Origin: Solea solea | Taxonomy: Eukaryota > Chordata > Actinopteri > Pleuronectiformes > Soleidae | Length of the DNA stretch: 64,000 bases | Assembly (NCBI RefSeq): GCF_958295425.1 | Contig: NC_081154.1 | Span: 3,011,139-3,075,138, forward strand | Reading direction: 5' to 3' | Part shown: piece after piece, positions 59,923 through 64,000 of the stretch | How the letters are laid out: each line of letters starts with the position of its first letter | How positions within the stretch are numbered: position 1 is the first letter of the stretch | Translations under genes and position numbers: made by a program | The notes under the pieces: model-generated | Told to the model about the DNA's origin: nothing | Seen by the model: the letters and a program-made list of their open reading frames with translations, nothing else | The model's database searches: none

Positions 59923-61469
59923 TGTCTTTCAAAAATGAAGAGTTTTCTCTTTCCCTAAGGGGGATGCAGGGGGTTTGACAGTACTGTAGCGCCCCCAGCC
60001 AACCTCCATCCTTCTAACGAAGACCTCCACCCCCCTCCTCAGCCACCATCCCCCTCTGCTGATAAATGTGTTTTTCTTAAATGAAGGAGGTGGTTGGTTG
60101 AGAGGAGTCTCTTTTAATGTTGCTTTTTCTCTCTCTCTCTGTGTGTGTGTGTGTGTGTGTGTGCACTTGCTAATGTAGTGCAGGCAGGGCCTGCGCGGCG
60201 CTGCGCGGCGCGGCACGGCTACAGGCAGGCTGACTCGAAGGCAGGCCCGCAACCTCGACCCCAGCATCATTTGTTTGGACGAGGGCCGTCAGCGCCTGTC
60301 GCGCAGCCCATGATGAAGTGTCAGTCGGTAATTGTCCCCACGAAGCATCCACATCTCAGGGGGTGATGTGGGAGGGAGGGATGGGGGAGGCAGGGAGCTG
60401 ACAGAGAGAGAAATGACTCCCCGGGCTCCTCCTATTCTCTCTCCTTCCTTTTCACTCCCCCCCTTTTTTTTCTCTCTAGCTTTTTCCCTCCAGTCTTGCT
60501 CGCAGCAGTTCAAGAGAAGGTCTGCCTCAGACCAGTGGCCTCCATGGAGCTTCAGCTGGGGCCCCATGGCAACGTATTGTGCAGCCACTGTATACCTGAG
60601 CTTGTATGAAGCTGCTAAAGGCAGGACAACAGAGTAGTTGAGTGTTCGAACCTTGTTTTGCTTCCTTAGAGTTCCGTGAAGCACTTCAATGTTTTTCCGC
60701 CTCATGCTTCCCCACATCATATTTACCTCTTGTGCTCTTGGACTCAAAATGAGCAAATGCATTTTGGTAAGCATCCTCTTGAAACCTCTTTTGTCAGAAC
60801 ACTGGCGGCCTGTGTTTCTGTATAACCCGGCGTAATACATAGATGCTGCTCCCTTTGTTAATAAGATTAATTGTGGTGCTCTTATTGATCCATTGATGTC
60901 TTCGCGCGATGAAAAGCTTTTACAGGACACACAGCAGCTATATATAGTGCTGCCCATAAAGGGTTACCGTACGAGGGGGGCCCTAATGCTCATCACAGCC
61001 TCCTGTGCATAAATCGCCAGCAGAGGTTAGACTTCAAAGCCAAATATAAGTGGCTCCATGATGGAGGAGTGAGCGATTGAATGGACAGATATGAGAGGAG
61101 AAAGGAGATTTAGTGGAGGGAGAGATTAAAGAGAAGACATAAGATCGGGTCAAATGAGAGTGTATGAAAAACGACACAACAGGAGGAGGAAGAAAAAAAA
61201 ACTACTGCAGGGCAGGAAATGAGATAAGGTAAAAAAAAAAAGGCAACGCAGCCAAGAGAGATGGGTATGTGAAAGAAGCCACTTTGCGATATGAGTCAGA
61301 TATTCTCGTTTTCCTCGTTCCTCCATAAAGACACTCTCGTCCCTTTCATTATCGCCATCTCTCATCTACGATGAGGGATGAACAGCATAATGCATGCTGG
61401 ATCACAGCAGGTTTTCCTGGAGAGGAATGGGACAAAATGAGAAGAGAAGACTTCTACTTTCAGAACAAT
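58441..61469. other. Non-coding stretch, possible conserved elements
   Basis: CT runs near 59288-59304, (GT)n at 59890-59918, CT/GT at 60129-60162 and G runs near 59050. About 60480-60965 has balanced composition and the longest open frame in the window (222 codons, minus strand), without recognisable domains. I read it as possible conserved non-coding DNA. Confidence 0.45.
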
Positions 61470-61479
61470 GGGACAGAAG

Positions 61480-61771
61480 CAGGGCCACATGGTTGGTGTA
61501 GTGGTTAGCGCTCCTGTCTTTGCAGCAAGAAGACCCGGGGCCTTTCTGCACCGAGATGTTCTCTCTGGTTTCCTCCCACAGTCCAAAAACATGCAATATG
61601 GGGATTAGGTCAATTGGACCCTCTAAATTGACCATATATAGGTGTGAATGTGAGTGTGGATGGTGGTTTGTCTCGAGATGTGTCCCTGTGTGTCCAGGGT
61701 GTACCACGCCTTTCAGGCACCCTCATGTGGAGGACGAAGTGGTAGAAGGATGGATGGATGGATGGATGGAT
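61480..61771 (+). mobile_element. SINE copy E (GGAT-tail family)
   Basis: Begins 'cagggccacatggttggtgt' with an A-box-like tggtgtagtgg. It lacks the B box through a short deletion, then has the full body and a (ggat)5-6 tail. The flanks gggacagaag (61470-61479) and ggggcagaag (61772-61781) make a probable 10-bp target-site duplication with one mismatch. Confidence 0.85.
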
Positions 61772-61781
61772 GGGGCAGAAG

Positions 61782-62900
61782 ATGAGTTAATCTTATGGAT
61801 GGTTCATGTCTGATACTTGTATCACAGCCTCATCCAAAACTGTTATGTTTTTCCTTCTTTCATCCCAAAATAAGTCCACATGGATCACACGATCCCTCTA
61901 ATCCCTCACTCACTATCTGGTCTCTAATTATAGCCTGTGCTTAATGAACCATTCACATGATATTTTGGGATATTTTGGATCTCACGTGTTTCTTTTCCAA
62001 ATGTCCAATCCTGTGATCCTGACCAGTGTTTGACCTCTGGTGAGCATTGTATCGGCTCATCCCCGCATAATTATGTTTTGCTTTGGCCTCAGTCACAAGT
62101 CCTTGTCCCTCTGTCTGTCTGTCGGTGGCAGGTGGAACACAGCCTGCCACTCCTGCTGTCTAAATGAGGCACCACTCTCCTCTCTCTCTCTCTCTCTCTC
62201 CCTCCCTCTCTCTCTCTCCCTCCCTCTCTCTCTCTCTCTCTCTCTCTGTTTAATGGGGCACAGGCCTGGGGCGCTGAAACAGCCCCCTCCAGAGAGACAC
62301 ACACTGATCACACATTACAGACACTCCTGGATGCCCTTGCACATGGCGCGACACACACACACACGCTCGCCTCCACAGAGTGGCAGAGAGCAGGGGAAAC
62401 CGCAGCCCCCCCCCCCCCCCCCCAAATTACGCCTCAGTCCGTGAGATGATGTATCTGGTTGGTGATTAGTTAGGCGAGGTGGGACGCTCACTGCTTATCC
62501 CCTTTAATGGGCCATAATTTGGAAGATAACTGTATTGTCCTATCTCTCTTGACATTTAAATCTAATCAGACCCTGCTGGTTTTACCACTGCTGAAGGGCT
62601 GCTGTAGTGAAAAGACATTGGCCCATCGTGTGGCGTTCATTCATACAAGCGGAGGCCAAGCACGCACGGACCACATGCTCCACTGTTATTTTGCTTTTAT
62701 TAATTGTATTCATCAACCGACAATCGCCGAAATGTGTGTCGCATATCGCGGATACTCGCGCGTCCGGCTGCTGTAGTGTCCCACTTCACCATCGTACAAC
62801 TCTGGACGCACATCTGGTTCCAGCGGCTCATGTTGTACAACCCGCAGCTTCAGTTCTGTCACGTATTATTTAAGCCAGGGACAGAAAACCAGGCTCCAGT
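61782..62900. other. Non-coding stretch with simple repeats
   Basis: CT array at 62176-62248, CA near 62351-62364 and a C18 run at 62406-62423. The rest is unique-looking. No exon is supported. Confidence 0.45.
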
Positions 62901-62904
62901 CATG

Positions 62905-62975
62905 CATCGTCCCCGTTAGCTCATCTGGTTAGGAGTTGTAAGGAGTCCTGGGTTCGCAACCCAGCCGTGACCGAA
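62905..62975 (+). repeat. tRNA-derived sequence (degenerate)
   Basis: A-box-like 'ttagctcatctgg' and a clean T-arm, ctggg-ttcgcaa-cccag (about 62948-62964), with the B box ggttcgcaacc. The acceptor stem does not pair and no normal anticodon arm forms, so this is a tRNA-derived repeat rather than a working tRNA gene. A decayed relative lies at 26565-26610. Confidence 0.6.
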
Positions 62976-62999
62976 AGGCACATAAAACATAAAACAGTG

Positions 63000-63185
63000 C
63001 ATTTACATGTGACCTTTACTATTTAAAAAAAGGTCTGAAGGGACCCAAACCTAAATCCTGTACCTAACACTAAAACCAAATCTTAATCCTCACAAAGCCA
63101 AAGTGGTGAGGACCAAACAAAATGACCTCACAAGGTCAAAATGTCCTTTTTTGTGCTGACAGCGTAGCACACACACACACATAAG
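63000..63185. repeat. Interspersed repeat with 'gaggac..cctcac' motifs, second copy
   Basis: Contains 'cctgtacctaacactaaaac', 'atcctcacaaag', 'gtggtgaggacca', 'gacctcacaaggtcaaaatg' and ends in a CA run. It belongs with 10330-10625 by its repeated gaggac/cctcac motifs and CA edges. Confidence 0.55.
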
Positions 63186-63404
63186 CCACGAGGGAGCCAC
63201 TTCAAGTCCTCGTCTCCATTCCCTATTACCACAGATGAGATGCTCAGTTTGATTAACACTTCTCTTTCATCCTCTTCATTAGCAGAGGCAAAGCCACTGT
63301 AGCTGCCGCTGCCCATGAAGAGAGGGCATGAATTACAATCCACTTATTCCATACAATGGTGCTTAATGGTGGGGAGTAATGGGAAAAGGGTGTTTCTAAT
63401 TGTT

Positions 63405-63570
63405 TCTCTGGACGGCAGAGAGCGCGCTGCCGCCGCCGCCGCTGCCGCCGCAGCTGTTTCCGAGCGGCGAACCGACCCCGCCGCTCGCAGAACCCTGAAC
63501 AAAGGCCCGCGCCGGCATCAGAGGGTCCACGCGACTCCATTCGATAGAGCTCGCGAGCAATAAATGCGAG
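63405..63570. other. CpG-rich patch with GCC repeats
   Basis: A short GC-rich, CpG-dense patch with a CCG/GCC run (about 63428-63452) that reads as poly-Ala in one frame. It then continues 'gagcggcgaaccgacc' and 'gatagagctcgcgagcaata'. Could be a CpG-rich enhancer, the edge of a CpG island or an exon. No splice signals or domain are recognisable. Confidence 0.4.
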
Positions 63571-64000
63571 TAGAGGAGCCAATTTCCTCTGGCAAAGCAT
63601 CCTGCTGAGTGGAGTAGCTGGGTCCCAGTCAATGAGAACCACCTGGTGCTGAAGGAAGTGATTAGGGTTGGCACCACAGTGAGCGAAGAGCTGTTATGTT
63701 AAGGAGGAGTGAGGGAGGGGAGGGGGGGGGGGGGGGGGGCGCTCACCCCGAGTTTGGTTTCGTTGGAGAAATATTGACATTAGGCTTCAGTCGGAGCGAG
63801 ATCTGAGGCTCGCTGTTGTTCTGTTGCTGCTCAATTACAGGGACTTGGTTTGTGTTTTGGTTTGCGACGCTGGTGCCGCTCGTTGCGTTGGTCAGAGCGT
63901 GGGACTTACCACAACAGTGACACAGAAGACACACACACACACACACACACGATAACCTAGAAGTCAAAAGACTTCTAAAAGAGTGGCTATTTATTGCAAC
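63571..64000. other. Non-coding stretch to window end
   Basis: G18 homopolymer at 63722-63739 and (AC)n near 63931-63950. Nothing else recognised. Confidence 0.5.

Noticed and set aside
62905..62975. Functional tRNA gene
   Set aside because: The acceptor stem does not pair and a normal anticodon arm cannot be drawn; kept only as a tRNA-derived repeat.

Overview
The window looks like nuclear genomic DNA from a teleost fish, most likely a percomorph. The evidence is the very dense (CA)n/(GT)n, (CT)n and (GATA)n microsatellites, many G/C homopolymer runs, the lack of bacterial gene structure, and several interspersed repeats that I recognise from memory as typical of percomorph genomes. These are tRNA-headed SINEs with GGAT tails, the 'tacttaagtac' and 'attaatcgatt' families, and a hAT-type MITE that begins caggggtgtcaaac. 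I could not run a database search, so family names are recognition rather than alignment.

I find no protein-coding exon, rRNA or functional tRNA that I can support. The open frames on both strands are short, rich in low-complexity runs, and lack recognisable domains. The window reads as an intron or gene desert. The best gene signal is a CpG-rich promoter with a probable non-coding first exon on the + strand near 27.1-27.5 kb: a CArG/TATA-like box, a GC box, and two good splice donors. If it is real, DNA to the right would be intron 1 of that gene. A weaker first-exon/donor signal lies on the minus strand near 22.3 kb.

Layout. 0-12 kb: microsatellites, a long interrupted CAG tract, fragments of several repeat families, and copy 1 of an unnamed ~400-bp repeat ('family X'). 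12-16.5 kb: a minisatellite, a SINE nested in a MITE, two head-to-tail truncated SINEs, and family X copy 2 split by a SINE with target-site duplication. 16.5-27 kb: mostly unique sequence with possible conserved non-coding stretches. 27.1-27.5 kb: the promoter. 28.0-28.6 kb: a second copy of the MITE+SINE composite, in reverse, further split by another element. 31.6-32.1 kb: a hAT MITE with perfect inverted termini and an intact 8-bp duplication. 35-38 kb: a full 'attaatcg' element and a 1-kb T-rich inverted-terminal element. 42.2-42.7 kb: an AT-rich array containing an 80-bp perfect palindrome. 43-64 kb: apparently slowly evolving non-coding DNA, more SINEs, and a CpG-rich patch at 63.4 kb.

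The main story is layered transposition: insertion order can be read directly at four places. No complete new multi-gene system is visible.
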